NCBI GenBank assembly: GCA_016178705.1
Contig: JACOST010000028.1
Span: forward strand, 192,951-256,950
Length of the DNA stretch: 64,000 bases
Direction: 5' to 3'
Origin: Deltaproteobacteria bacterium
GTDB lineage: Bacteria > Desulfobacterota > Binatia > HRBIN30 > JACQVA1
Of the stretch, positions 24,867 to 33,500 are shown piece after piece. Every line of letters starts with the position of its first letter. Position 1 is the first letter of the stretch. Made by a program: the position numbers and the translations under genes. Under the pieces are notes generated by a model. The model made no database searches, was not told the origin of the DNA, and worked only from the letters and a program-made list of their open reading frames with translations.

Positions 24867-26171
24867 TCACGTCGTCGTGCCGGCGGCTGTGGGCAGGGGT
24901 TCGATCTGCAGCGGCGGGGGCTCGGTCTCGATCAGATACTCGAACTGCTGCCGGAATTCTTGCAGCGTCAACCCCACGGTGGCGGCGAACTTCGCCAGTT
25001 CGTGCGGATCTTCGAAGTCATCGCGCCGCAATCGGATCATGTAGCGGCGAGCGATGGCGTAGCGTGCGCTGTGGACGTCGACCATGCGGACACGCGTGCG
25101 TCCGGTCTGCGGATCGATCAGTTGGGCGAAGGGGACGGGTACGAACTTCCCGCCTTGCATCGAGATCATCACCGCATTCCCACCGGCCAGCAGATACTTG
25201 GCGGCGCAGTAGCCGAGGTCGCGCGTGTACTCCATATCGAACGGTATCGGATCGGCGCAGCGCAGCTCGTAGCCGATGTTCTTCGCCGCGATCGTGGTCT
25301 TGATGTGAAACTGCTTGAGCCGCGCGATCACGGCGCGTTTGAGGATCTCGCCGATGTCGACCTCGGCGATGCGGATGTTGCCATGGGTGTCGCGCTCGAT
25401 GTCCTCGACCTGCGCGAGTTCCTGCGGATCGATCCCGAGCACCACACCCTCGGCGACCACCGCGACGCCGTCGCGTCGCCCAGCGCTGAGTCGCTTGATG
25501 ATAGCACCGACCAAGGTGTCGACGATCGCTTTGAATTGGATGCGGCCACCGCCGAACTCTTCCGGAATGAGCGTGAGTGTGGCGCCCGCGGCCTTGCCGA
25601 TGCCGAGCGCGAGGTGGCCGGCTTTGCGCCCCATGGCGATGATGAAATACCAGCGCGACGTGGTCTCCGCGTCGACCATCAGGTTCTTGATGATCTCGAC
25701 GCCGAGATGGCGCGCGGTCTGGTAGCCGAAGGTGTCGACGTGGGGCGGCAGATCGAGGTCGTTGTCGATCGTCTTCGGGACGTGCACGACGCGAATGCGA
25801 CCGGCGGATTTCTCCTCCAGTTTCATCGCCGAGAAGGCGGTGTCGTCGCCGCCGATGGTGATGAGCTGCGAGACGTTGAGGCGCAACAATGAGATCACGG
25901 TGTTTTCGAGGTGCTGCGGGTCCAGCGTTGGGTTGGCGCGTGAGATGCCGATGTACGAGCCGCCGCGAAAGTGAATCCGGCTCACCTCGTCAATCGACAG
26001 TGGCCGCACGTGCTCGACGTTCCCGTGCATGATCCATTCGAAGCCGTCGCGAATGCCGAGCACGTCGATCCCTTCCACGATGCCGCGGATGGTGGCCGCG
26101 CCGATCACGCTGTTGATGCCGGGAGCGGGTCCGCCCCCGACCAGTATCGCCATGTTCTTGCGGTGGCTCAT
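24867..26171 (-). CDS. pfp: 6-phosphofructokinase, probably PPi-dependent
   Basis: The 434-residue protein has the PFK fold motifs VGGGPAPGINSVI, GGDDT (107-111), PKTIDND (132-138) with catalytic D136, and MGRKAGHLALGIG. At the two diagnostic sites it has Asp (D110 in GGDD) and Lys (K133 in PKTIDND); ATP-dependent enzymes have Gly at both. By that rule it uses pyrophosphate and would work reversibly in glycolysis and gluconeogenesis. Length fits the long bacterial group. The start MSHRKNMAIL is the only one close to the first strand. It stands alone between convergent ftsH and a divergent unknown gene. Confidence 0.9.
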   Translation of the reverse strand: MSHRKNMAILVGGGPAPGINSVIGAATIRGIVEGIDVLGIRDGFEWIMHGNVEHVRPLSIDEVSRIHFRGGSYIGISRANPTLDPQHLENTVISLLRLNVSQLITIGGDDTAFSAMKLEEKSAGRIRVVHVPKTIDNDLDLPPHVDTFGYQTARHLGVEIIKNLMVDAETTSRWYFIIAMGRKAGHLALGIGKAAGATLTLIPEEFGGGRIQFKAIVDTLVGAIIKRLSAGRRDGVAVVAEGVVLGIDPQELAQVEDIERDTHGNIRIAEVDIGEILKRAVIARLKQFHIKTTIAAKNIGYELRCADPIPFDMEYTRDLGYCAAKYLLAGGNAVMISMQGGKFVPVPFAQLIDPQTGRTRVRMVDVHSARYAIARRYMIRLRRDDFEDPHELAKFAATVGLTLQEFRQQFEYLIETEPPPLQIEPLPTAAGTTT

Positions 26172-26251
26172 GCGTGCAGTATCGGCCGACTGGGTCGCAA
26201 ATCAAGGCCAGCTGGGTTGACTTCGCGCGTCGCTGAACTTAGTTCCGGCGC

Positions 26252-26950
26252 ATGCCGACCGCCCTCGATGTTCGGCGCGACGTCGCGCGCGCGTTCTTTC
26301 GCTTCCTCGAAAACAGTTTAGCGAGCGATGAAGTCATCGCTGACAAACAGTGCGTCCGCATGATTCTCGACAAGGGCGCAAACGACAGTCGTGCCGCGCA
26401 CAAGCGCTTCAACCGTGAGGCGGCCTTCCGCAAATTAGTGTTCGGGAAGATCGACGATGCGCTGGTTGCGTGGTGTGAGCGGCGGGAAATCCGCGCCGAC
26501 CCGTTCATGTGTTTCCGCTATGGCGGAGAAGAGCGCGGTCCGACGCAGCACGACACGGCTCTCGGCCTGGCCAAGCCGGCGATTGAGCGGACGTTCGAGC
26601 GGGTGCGCGAAGCGGTCGCTGAACTACCGGACGAGTCGGCGGTCTTCCGCGCGCCCACCAAAGCCCCGGCGCCCGACTTTCGCTTGCAGACGCCGTTGCC
26701 GTTCGGTGCCGTGGGCGAGATCGTGTACTCCGACGATCGCGCCGAGCTGACCCGCGGCGCCTATCGCGTCGCGATGTATGCGGCCACTGGCGGCGACGTC
26801 TCGCGCGGGTGGCGGTACGACTGCGGTTTGCTGATCTACTACGCGAGCGACCGCTTGCGGTCGATGATCGGCGACGAGTTGTGGGAAGTCTGGCCGGAGG
26901 TGCAGGAGCGCCTGTGGGAATCCGGGCGAGTGTGGGCGCTGGCGCTGTGA
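26252..26950 (+). CDS. Unknown protein
   Basis: I do not recognise this 232-residue soluble protein. It has no signal peptide or membrane segment. The N-terminal 80 residues are basic and helical (DVRRDVARAFFRFLENSL, ILDKGANDSRAAHKRF); the C-terminal part contains aromatic beta-like stretches (PLPFGAVGEIVYSDDR, GWRYDCGLLIYYASDR) and ends WESGRVWALAL. Its codon use is like the neighbours and no overlapping frame makes better sense. It diverges from pfk (80 bases apart) and converges with the AIR-synthase-like gene (12 bases). Confidence 0.65.
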   Translation: MPTALDVRRDVARAFFRFLENSLASDEVIADKQCVRMILDKGANDSRAAHKRFNREAAFRKLVFGKIDDALVAWCERREIRADPFMCFRYGGEERGPTQHDTALGLAKPAIERTFERVREAVAELPDESAVFRAPTKAPAPDFRLQTPLPFGAVGEIVYSDDRAELTRGAYRVAMYAATGGDVSRGWRYDCGLLIYYASDRLRSMIGDELWEVWPEVQERLWESGRVWALAL

Positions 26951-26962
26951 GTGGCACCGCGC

Positions 26963-28024
26963 TCACAAGACGCGGGTCAGTTCATCGCGTTCCGACCAGG
27001 TGAAGCGCGCGCGTTTGCCGTCGCGGCGCGCGGCGACGCCGCGGCCGCGTTGAACTGACCCGATCACCGCAGCGGCAATGCCGGCGCTCGCGAGCCGAGC
27101 GATGAGTGCCGCGGCGCGTGGTGCCGGCAGCGTCGCCAGCAAACTTCCCGAACCGATCAGTCCCAGCGGATTGATGGCGAAGTGTTCACAAAGCTTGGTC
27201 GTGAGCGGGTGGATGGTGATGCGATCGAGATCAATCTGCAGACGGCACTCGGACGCGGTCGCCAACTCGAACAGACCAGCGGCCACGCCGCCTTCAGTCG
27301 GGTCGTGCATCGCGGTCGCCCCCGCACGAGCAGCCATGCGAGCGTCAGCGACGACTGAGATGCCTGGTTGGTGATGAAACCGAGCCGCCACCTGCTGGCC
27401 CTTGAGACCGAGAACTCGGCGCGCAACGACAGGCCGTTCACGCGCGAGGATCGACGTGCCCTCGATGCCTGCCGACTTGGTCAGCACGACGCAGTCGCCC
27501 GCTCGCGCCCCCGCTGAGGTGACCAAGTGCTTCTTGGCGACGAGCCCTTGCATGTCGCCCGCGATGATTGGCTGGTTGACCGCCGCAGACACCTCAGTGT
27601 GACCGCCGGTGATCGCGATGCCCAATCGTTGCGCGGCTCGATCGATGTCGCGGATGATTGTTCGTACTGTGGCCGCGGTGGTGCGCGGTGGCACGATCAA
27701 GGTGGTCTGGAACCATCGCGGCGTCGCGCCCATGACCGCAACATCGTTGGCATTGACGTGGACCGCGTACCAGCCGATCTCTGCGGCAGTGAATGTTACC
27801 GGATCGCTTTTGAGAATCAGGTATTGGTTTCCAAGATCGATGACGGCTGCGTCTTCTCCAAAACGTGGCCCGACGTAGACGTTCGGGTCTGGCGCGCCGG
27901 TATAGCGGATCAATTGGCGTAGTAGCCGGATCGGGAGTTTTCCTGGCCGTAGTGCGATCTGACTGTCACCCGTGCGAGAATGAGACACGCGAAGTCCCAT
28001 AACCTTCGCTACCGGGCGAAGCAA
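26963..28024 (-). CDS. AIR synthase-like (HypE/PurM superfamily) protein
   Basis: The 353-residue protein has the two-domain PurM-superfamily layout: an acidic GEDAAVI strand, [42 protein letters not shown], then [17 protein letters not shown] in the second domain. It binds ATP and a phosphate-containing substrate in members such as HypE, ThiL, SelD and PurM. The pattern is closest to HypE-like 'AIR synthase' proteins of unknown substrate; no hydrogenase genes are nearby, and the C-terminal PRxC tail of HypE is absent. The true start may be an internal Met or Val; 28024 gives about 35 extra residues. Confidence 0.8.
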   Translation of the reverse strand: MLRPVAKVMGLRVSHSRTGDSQIALRPGKLPIRLLRQLIRYTGAPDPNVYVGPRFGEDAAVIDLGNQYLILKSDPVTFTAAEIGWYAVHVNANDVAVMGATPRWFQTTLIVPPRTTAATVRTIIRDIDRAAQRLGIAITGGHTEVSAAVNQPIIAGDMQGLVAKKHLVTSAGARAGDCVVLTKSAGIEGTSILARERPVVARRVLGLKGQQVAARFHHQPGISVVADARMAARAGATAMHDPTEGGVAAGLFELATASECRLQIDLDRITIHPLTTKLCEHFAINPLGLIGSGSLLATLPAPRAAALIARLASAGIAAAVIGSVQRGRGVAARRDGKRARFTWSERDELTRVL

Positions 28025-28095
28025 CGTTGGCGGAAGCTAGGTGGCACGGGGAGTGCTGTGAATCAGAAGTTCGAGGGGTGCGTCAAAAGGGGCAT

Positions 28096-29259
28096 ATGCA
28101 ATTAGATACGACAGAGGATCTCGCGCGGCTGAGCGACAAGAGCAGTTCAATCGAGGCCGACCCGGAACTCGAAACGCCGCTGCCACAGGAAGACGATGAG
28201 GCAACGGCCGACGTAGAGGGAGCGCGCGCGGACGTCGATCTGGCGAACGTTTTTTTTGCGGATGTCGCAGAAACTGCGCGGCTGGATCGTGACGAGGAAA
28301 CACAGTTGGCGAATGAGATCGCCATGCGGCGAGGGGTGATTGTGCGTTTGTTGCGCGGCCAGCGGCGGCTCGTGTCGGCTGCCCTCGCCGACGCCGGCCG
28401 GAGCTTAGTCCACCCCGACGCTGATTTTCGGGAACGGGAGACTCTCCTCGTGCTCAACGAGGCACGCCGTTGGATCGCTGATGCTCCGTCGCCAAAAGAG
28501 CGCGAGCGGACCGCGCAGTTTGTCGGCAGACTCGAACGCGCGCTGGTTGCCTACCGCGCCGTACGCGATCAGATGGTGACGGCCAACATTCGTTTGGTGG
28601 CGATGATTGCTCGCCGCTACCGCCATCCCACGCTGTCGTTGCTCGATCTGATTCAGGAAGGAACCATCGGTTTGGTGCGGGCTGTCGAGAAGTTCGAACC
28701 TAGTCGTGGACTCAAGTTCAGCACCTACGCCGTGTGGTGGATCTGGCAGCAGATTGCTCGAGCGGGGGATTGCCAGGGATCGTTGATCCGTACTCCCGTA
28801 CACTGGAATCAACTGCGGAGAAAAATGGCGCACATCCCCACCGAAGCGGTGGGAGAAGAGCGCGAGCGGATGGCTGCCGAGGCGAGCCTCAGCGCTGAGC
28901 AAGTAGCAACGATGACACAGTCGCTCTACTGTGTGTCGTTGACCGCACCGATCGGTGCCGATGATGAGCGCACTCTGGACAGCATTCTGCCGGCTCCCGA
29001 CGAGTGGGAACCGGACAGTCTAATGTGTGGCCGAGAGTTGACCGCCCAGATGGCGGCAGCCCTCAACGAACTACCCGCGCGCGAAGCGGCGATTCTGCGC
29101 CTGCGCTTTGGTGTCAGTGGCGACTCCTGCGAGACGCTCGATGAGATCGGAACGCGCTTCGGGGTGAGCCGAGAACGCATTCGCCAGCTCGAGGCGCGCG
29201 CGCTGCGCCAAATGCGGGTGATCTGCGAACGTCAAGGTCTCGGTGAGCTCCTGCACTGA
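28096..29259 (+). CDS. Sigma-70 family RNA polymerase sigma factor (group 2-like)
   Basis: The 387-residue protein has sigma region 1.2 ([27 protein letters not shown]), a non-conserved spacer, region 2 ([33 protein letters not shown] near 180-200, [17 protein letters not shown]), a region 3 and region 4.2 ([27 protein letters not shown] near 350-375). Region 1.1 is replaced by an acidic 50-residue tail, so this is an RpoS/RpoD-like alternative sigma rather than the housekeeping factor. Region 2.4 has [14 protein letters not shown] instead of WWIRQAI-R, so promoter choice may differ. The ATG at 28096 follows an AAGGGG site. Confidence 0.9.
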   Translation: MQLDTTEDLARLSDKSSSIEADPELETPLPQEDDEATADVEGARADVDLANVFFADVAETARLDRDEETQLANEIAMRRGVIVRLLRGQRRLVSAALADAGRSLVHPDADFRERETLLVLNEARRWIADAPSPKERERTAQFVGRLERALVAYRAVRDQMVTANIRLVAMIARRYRHPTLSLLDLIQEGTIGLVRAVEKFEPSRGLKFSTYAVWWIWQQIARAGDCQGSLIRTPVHWNQLRRKMAHIPTEAVGEERERMAAEASLSAEQVATMTQSLYCVSLTAPIGADDERTLDSILPAPDEWEPDSLMCGRELTAQMAAALNELPAREAAILRLRFGVSGDSCETLDEIGTRFGVSRERIRQLEARALRQMRVICERQGLGELLH

Positions 29260-29438
29260 TGTGCTGCGCGTGTCACACCGCCACGCCAGCGAGGCCGCCG
29301 TGCAGTTTAGTAACGCCGATGAATTGTGTGGAGGCGGAGCGCTCCGAACCGGTCTCCCACAAGAAGTCATGGCATGCTTTCTGCTCAGCTGATTGATTGG
29401 CAGGGATGAGAGAAAATTCCTTCGAAAGGAGAGACCGA

Positions 29439-29651
29439 ATGACGCACTCGCACGTTCCAACCGCGGTCAATGCCCAGCTGATGAAGATCGGTTTGGAAGT
29501 GTTCCCGGTCTATGGCGACGAAGCGTCCGGATGGAGTGTTGATCCGGTCGACTTGGCACCGGGGCAGCCCCAGGTGTTCCGCTATCGTTCACTCGATGAA
29601 TTGTTCTTCGCGCTGGTCAATCTCAATCTGAGCCCGGAAGGCCAGGCATAG
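29439..29651 (+). CDS. Small unknown protein (70 residues)
   Basis: The ATG at 29439 has a strong ribosome-binding site (AAGGAGA, 29426-29432). The product is a compact soluble protein (VNAQLMKIGLEVFPVYGDEA, GQPQVFRYRSLDELFFALVNLNL) without membrane segments. A terminator-like hairpin follows at 29710. It lies 180 bases after the sigma factor gene and may be its own unit. I do not recognise a family. Confidence 0.7.
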   Translation: MTHSHVPTAVNAQLMKIGLEVFPVYGDEASGWSVDPVDLAPGQPQVFRYRSLDELFFALVNLNLSPEGQA

Positions 29652-29709
29652 AAGCAACCGAATACACGCATCATCTGCGGAGTCGCGATGTCTCGCACTC
29701 GTCGCATAA

Positions 29710-29736
29710 GCGTCTCGACTGAGACGCGCTAGTTTT
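29710..29736 (+). terminator. Rho-independent terminator after the 70-residue gene
   Basis: GCGTCTC-GACT-GAGACGC is a 7-base-pair stem, followed by GCTAGTTTTC. It lies 59 bases beyond the stop codon. Confidence 0.6.
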
Positions 29737-29770
29737 CGTCCAGCGCTCTCCGGCGCTGTCTAGAACAACA

Positions 29771-29789
29771 GGTCCGATGTGATCGGACC
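29771..29789 (-). terminator. Possible terminator of the cytochrome c gene
   Basis: GGTCCGAT-GTG-ATCGGACC is a perfect 8-base-pair hairpin. On the minus strand it is followed by TGTTGTTCTAG, a weak T-rich tail. It lies 67 bases beyond the cytochrome stop. Confidence 0.45.
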
Positions 29790-29855
29790 GCCTGAACCTC
29801 CCTCGCTAGCATCAATTTGATCGCGAGCCGTCATCGAGACGGTCGCGGGCTGCCG

Positions 29856-30317
29856 TTACGGGCGCGAAGCCTTGGCGGCTTGCATGCTCTCCAGGTAGGA
29901 GATGATGTCATCAATCGTCTTCGACTGCGGCGAGCGGTCGCGTTCCTCTTCGCCGGCTGGGCGCCAGAACGTTTCGCCCCAGATTGGCAGGTCGCGCGAA
30001 CCGTGGGCATCAACTGGCTTGGTCTGATCCAATATCCTGAGCAAGTCGGAACGCGGAAAGCCTCCAGCTTTTTTTGCTAAACCGGTTAGATCGGTTGGTG
30101 GTACACGAAACGCCACGCGCATGGGGCTAGTGCCCGTGCCGTCTTCACCATGGCACACGGCGCAGTACTGCTGATACGCGCGCTGTCCGTCGTTTGGCCG
30201 AGCCACGGATGGCTGAGCGGTTGCCAGGGTCAGGCTGAAACTGATCGCCAAAACAGCCATCGCGGGAAGCCTGCCTGTCGATCCAACCAGGAAACGCGGG
30301 GGCGAGTTGGGTTGCAT
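29856..30317 (-). CDS. Exported monohaem cytochrome c
   Basis: The 153-residue protein has a signal peptide (hydrophobic core AVLAISFSLTLATA) and one haem-binding motif C52-A-V-C55-H56, in QQYCAVCHGEDGTG, typical of class I cytochromes. The segment PPTDLTGLAKKAGGFPRSDLLRIL and the closing ISYLESMQAA helix complete the small cytochrome fold; the Met ligand is probably in the C-terminal third. It should carry electrons in the periplasm. I start at 30317, though 30260 also leaves a signal peptide. No partner oxidase is nearby. Confidence 0.85.
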   Translation of the reverse strand: MQPNSPPRFLVGSTGRLPAMAVLAISFSLTLATAQPSVARPNDGQRAYQQYCAVCHGEDGTGTSPMRVAFRVPPTDLTGLAKKAGGFPRSDLLRILDQTKPVDAHGSRDLPIWGETFWRPAGEEERDRSPQSKTIDDIISYLESMQAAKASRP

Positions 30318-30616
30318 GCGCGACCGTCGAGGCTTCACGATGCCGACCGATATCGCAGATGAGCGGCCGAAGCTCAAGTCTATGCTCGACCGTGCCCCGC
30401 GCAGCGCTCCATCGCATCCGGGGTGCGACTGATCGAATCACTGACGCGGCCGAACACGCCGCCGATTTGACCCTAGGGGATTTTACTGAGTAGGCAGGTG
30501 CTTTGAAATGCGGTAAAGATGTTTGCAGCTGTTGTCGGTAGGTTGGGAGGCAGCGGCGGGCACGGAGAGGAGAATAGGTCCAGCGTGCCTGCTGCGGGGG
30601 CACGTAGGAGAGAGCC

Positions 30617-30880
30617 ATGCCGAATTTTAGAGCGACCGTACGATTCCACGACGTACCAGGCCCGGATGTCTTGACCGCGCGCAAGACACTCGAGGAGCGC
30701 ATCCAGACGTCGGGCCTGGGTCACTGGCGTGTCGTCGATATCGTGAAGGAAGGTGCAACGCGCCGGTCCGCAAATGCTGCGGCCGCTCGGTGGCGCACTG
30801 ACCGCGACATCGCCGGCAAGCTGATGATCATGGGTGCGGCCGTCTGGGCAGTGTGGTTCTTCTGGATACTAGCCGACTAG
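30617..30880 (+). CDS. Small unknown protein with a C-terminal membrane helix
   Basis: The 87-residue product starts after a good ribosome-binding site (AGGAGAG, 30605-30611). The first 55 residues are soluble and basic (FRATVRFHDVPGPDVLTARKTLEERI); residues about 66-85 (KLMIMGAAVWAVWFFWIL) form one membrane helix, so it may be tail-anchored. No family recognised. The flanking intergenic stretches (30318-30616 and 30881-31173) hold nothing I can identify. Confidence 0.6.
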   Translation: MPNFRATVRFHDVPGPDVLTARKTLEERIQTSGLGHWRVVDIVKEGATRRSANAAAARWRTDRDIAGKLMIMGAAVWAVWFFWILAD

Positions 30881-31173
30881 CCAAGTCGTCGATCGCCACG
30901 CTCGTAGTCGCGTCGCCTTGTGGATTTTTGCCGACCGTGGCCGTGCTGATACATGTAGCTTCGAAGTCTGGCGATCGCGTCCAAGGGTGACCCGCCTCGT
31001 GGGCGCGCTGCATACCCGACCCAATCCATCTGCCTTCCGGGGCGACGAGTTCCGCCGCTAAGTATAGGCAGCGGCGAAAAGCGCCTCCGCCTTCCCACGT
31101 CCATCTCCGCGGCGTTGCATGCGCGACGAAAGCTGTTATCCATCGGAGCACGCCGAACAGGAGATGCGCCACG

Positions 31174-32880
31174 ATGAGTGAGAGCCCAATAGCCGAATCG
31201 ACCTCGCCCACAGGCGGAACCGACTTCATTCGCCAGATCGTCGCCAGCGATTTCAAGAGCGGCAAGCATTCATCCGTGTGCACTCGCTTCCCACCCGAAC
31301 CGAACGGCTACCTGCACATCGGTCACGCGAAATCGATCTGCCTGAACTTTGGCATCGCGCGCGAGTTCGGCGGCGTCTGCCACCTGCGCTTCGACGATAC
31401 CAACCCGGTCAAGGAAGACGTCGAGTACGTCGATTCGATCCAGGCCGACGTGCGCTGGCTGGGTTTCAATTGGGGCGACAAGAAGTTCTACGCCTCGGAC
31501 TACTTCGCGCGTCTCTGCGAGTTCGCCGTCGAGTTGATCCGCAAGGGCAAGGCGTACGTTTGCCACCTCACCGCGGAAGAGACGCGCGCCTACCGGGGCA
31601 CACTGACAGAACCGGGCAAGAACAGTCCGTATCGCGATCGTCCAATCGCAGAGAACCTGGACCTGTTCGAGCAGATGCGGCGCGGCGAGATCGAGGAAGG
31701 CGCCTGCGTGCTGCGGGCAAAGATCGACATGGCGTCGGGCAATATCAACCTGCGCGATCCCGCCATCTATCGCATCAAGAAGGCCCACCACCATCGCACC
31801 GGCGACACGTGGTGCATCTATCCGATGTACGACTTCGCCCACGGGCTCTCCGACGCCATCGAAGGGATTACCCACTCGATCTGCACGCTCGAGTTCGAGG
31901 ACCACCGCCCGCTCTACGATTGGCTCCTCGACCAGCTCGACGTGCCCTGCCACCCGCGGCAGATCGAATTCGCCCGCCTTGCCGTGACCTACACCGTGCT
32001 CAGCAAACGCAAACTGTTGCAGCTCGTGCGCGACGGGCACGTCGATGGATGGGACGACCCGCGCATGCCCACCCTCGCCGGCTACCGCCGCCGCGGATAC
32101 ACGCCCGAGTCAATCCGCAACTTCTGCGAGCGCATCGGCGTAGCCAAGGCGAACAGCACGGTCGACGTCGCCATGCTCGAACACAGCATCCGTGAAGATC
32201 TCAACCAGCGCGCCCCGCGCGCGATGGCGGTCCTCAAGCCGCTTCGCGTGATCATCGACAACTACCCGGCGGATCACGTCGAGCAACTTGCGGCGGTCAA
32301 CAACCCGGAGGACCCATCCGCCGGCACGCGCGCGGTGCCGTTTTCCAAGGTGCTGTACATCGAGCAGGACGACTTCCGCGAAGTGCCTCCGGCGAAGTAT
32401 TTCCGCCTCTCCCCCGGCAAGGAGGTACGCCTGCGCTACGCCTACTTCATTACGTGTCAGAGTGTGGTGAAGCATCCGCAGACCGGTGAGGTCACCGAAG
32501 TCCACTGCACCTACGATCCCGCGACCCGCGGCGGCGATTCCCCCGACGGGCGCAAAGTGAAGAGCACGTTGCACTGGGTCTCGGCGCCGCACGCCATCGA
32601 TGCCGAGGCCCGTTTGTACGAGCGCCTGTTCGCCGTGGAGTTTCCCGACCGCGAAGAGAATTTCCTCGCCGCGATTAATCCCAACTCGCTCGAAGTTCTC
32701 CAAGGCTGCAAGATCGAACCGTCGCTCGCAACCGCACAGCCCAGTGATCGCGTGCAGTTCGAACGGCAGGGCTACTTCTGCGTCGACCCGAAACTCACGC
32801 GAGCTGGCGCGCTCGTCTTCAATCGCATCGTCGGTTTGAAGGATGCCTGGGCAAAGATCGAGAAAAAACGGGCGGTGTGA
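31174..32880 (+). CDS. glnS: Glutaminyl-tRNA synthetase
   Basis: The 568-residue class I synthetase has the HIGH region [14 protein letters not shown] at 41-54, the glutamine-type [10 protein letters not shown] and the KMSKS equivalent VLSKRK at 275-280. It charges tRNA-Gln with glutamine directly. The C-terminal anticodon-binding beta-barrels are complete ([29 protein letters not shown]). An AGGAGA site precedes the ATG. The presence of this gene and of a discrete gltX at 56437 indicates direct glutaminylation rather than the amidotransferase route. Its tRNA-Gln lies at 56315. Confidence 0.97.
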   Translation: MSESPIAESTSPTGGTDFIRQIVASDFKSGKHSSVCTRFPPEPNGYLHIGHAKSICLNFGIAREFGGVCHLRFDDTNPVKEDVEYVDSIQADVRWLGFNWGDKKFYASDYFARLCEFAVELIRKGKAYVCHLTAEETRAYRGTLTEPGKNSPYRDRPIAENLDLFEQMRRGEIEEGACVLRAKIDMASGNINLRDPAIYRIKKAHHHRTGDTWCIYPMYDFAHGLSDAIEGITHSICTLEFEDHRPLYDWLLDQLDVPCHPRQIEFARLAVTYTVLSKRKLLQLVRDGHVDGWDDPRMPTLAGYRRRGYTPESIRNFCERIGVAKANSTVDVAMLEHSIREDLNQRAPRAMAVLKPLRVIIDNYPADHVEQLAAVNNPEDPSAGTRAVPFSKVLYIEQDDFREVPPAKYFRLSPGKEVRLRYAYFITCQSVVKHPQTGEVTEVHCTYDPATRGGDSPDGRKVKSTLHWVSAPHAIDAEARLYERLFAVEFPDREENFLAAINPNSLEVLQGCKIEPSLATAQPSDRVQFERQGYFCVDPKLTRAGALVFNRIVGLKDAWAKIEKKRAV

Positions 32881-33052
32881 AGTGGGTCTGAAGTGGGCCT
32901 CGCTCGTCGGCCAGGTGCTAAGCGTAACGGGCACTGCCAGATCGAGTTAGCACCGCTCGCGCGAATCGCGCGACGATCCTTCCGAAAAAGCCGAGGCTGC
33001 GCGCGGCGGCCTGTGCCTTGCTGGAACGCTTGACTAGAGTGCTCACCTGCGG

Positions 33053-33472
33053 ATGATGAGCGATGCCAATTGGAAAGAGACAGCCACCATGCAGACACAG
33101 TGCGGCAGCGGCGTGGAGCGGGAACAGCGAGCCCAAGAGCGAGCAAAAGAACGATTGCTCGCCGAGCTCCACACTTGGGAACGACGGCTCGTGCTGCGTT
33201 CTCTCGAAGAAGCGATTCGCTTGATCGAGTCAGAGAAGGTTGCGAAGCTGACTGGGCAACACCTTCACTGCATCGCGGAGTATGACGCGATCACGATTGA
33301 TGGAGAATCCTTCTTCGACAAGGCATTCACCAGCGGCAAGGAAGTGGCCGCTTGCCTCGCCTTCGCGATGGAACTTGGATGGCGCGAGGCGCTCGATGAC
33401 ATGACGCGACTCCGGGCGATCCTGATAGAGCGCGACGGTTCCGCAGCCACTTCTCTGGCCTCACCCGCATAG
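33053..33472 (+). CDS. Unknown soluble protein
   Basis: This 139-residue protein has a long charged helix (REQRAQERAKERLLAELHTWERRL) and a compact C-terminal part (CIAEYDAITIDGESFFDKAF, ACLAFAMELGWREALDDMTRL). No signal peptide, membrane segment or known motif. Two consecutive ATGs (33053, 33056) or the one at 33089 could be the start. It is convergent with cyclase B, 28 bases apart. Confidence 0.6.
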   Translation: MMSDANWKETATMQTQCGSGVEREQRAQERAKERLLAELHTWERRLVLRSLEEAIRLIESEKVAKLTGQHLHCIAEYDAITIDGESFFDKAFTSGKEVAACLAFAMELGWREALDDMTRLRAILIERDGSAATSLASPA

Positions 33473-33500
33473 CTCCCCACCCTCCAACAGATCGCGCGGT

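Noticed and set aside
30145-30702. A 185-codon minus-strand frame over the cytochrome c promoter region
   Set aside because: It overlaps the cytochrome c gene out of frame and has a Ser/Arg-rich random composition with no motif.
30877-31269. A 130-codon minus-strand frame before glnS
   Set aside because: Arg-rich and motif-free, and it overlaps the glnS start in antisense.
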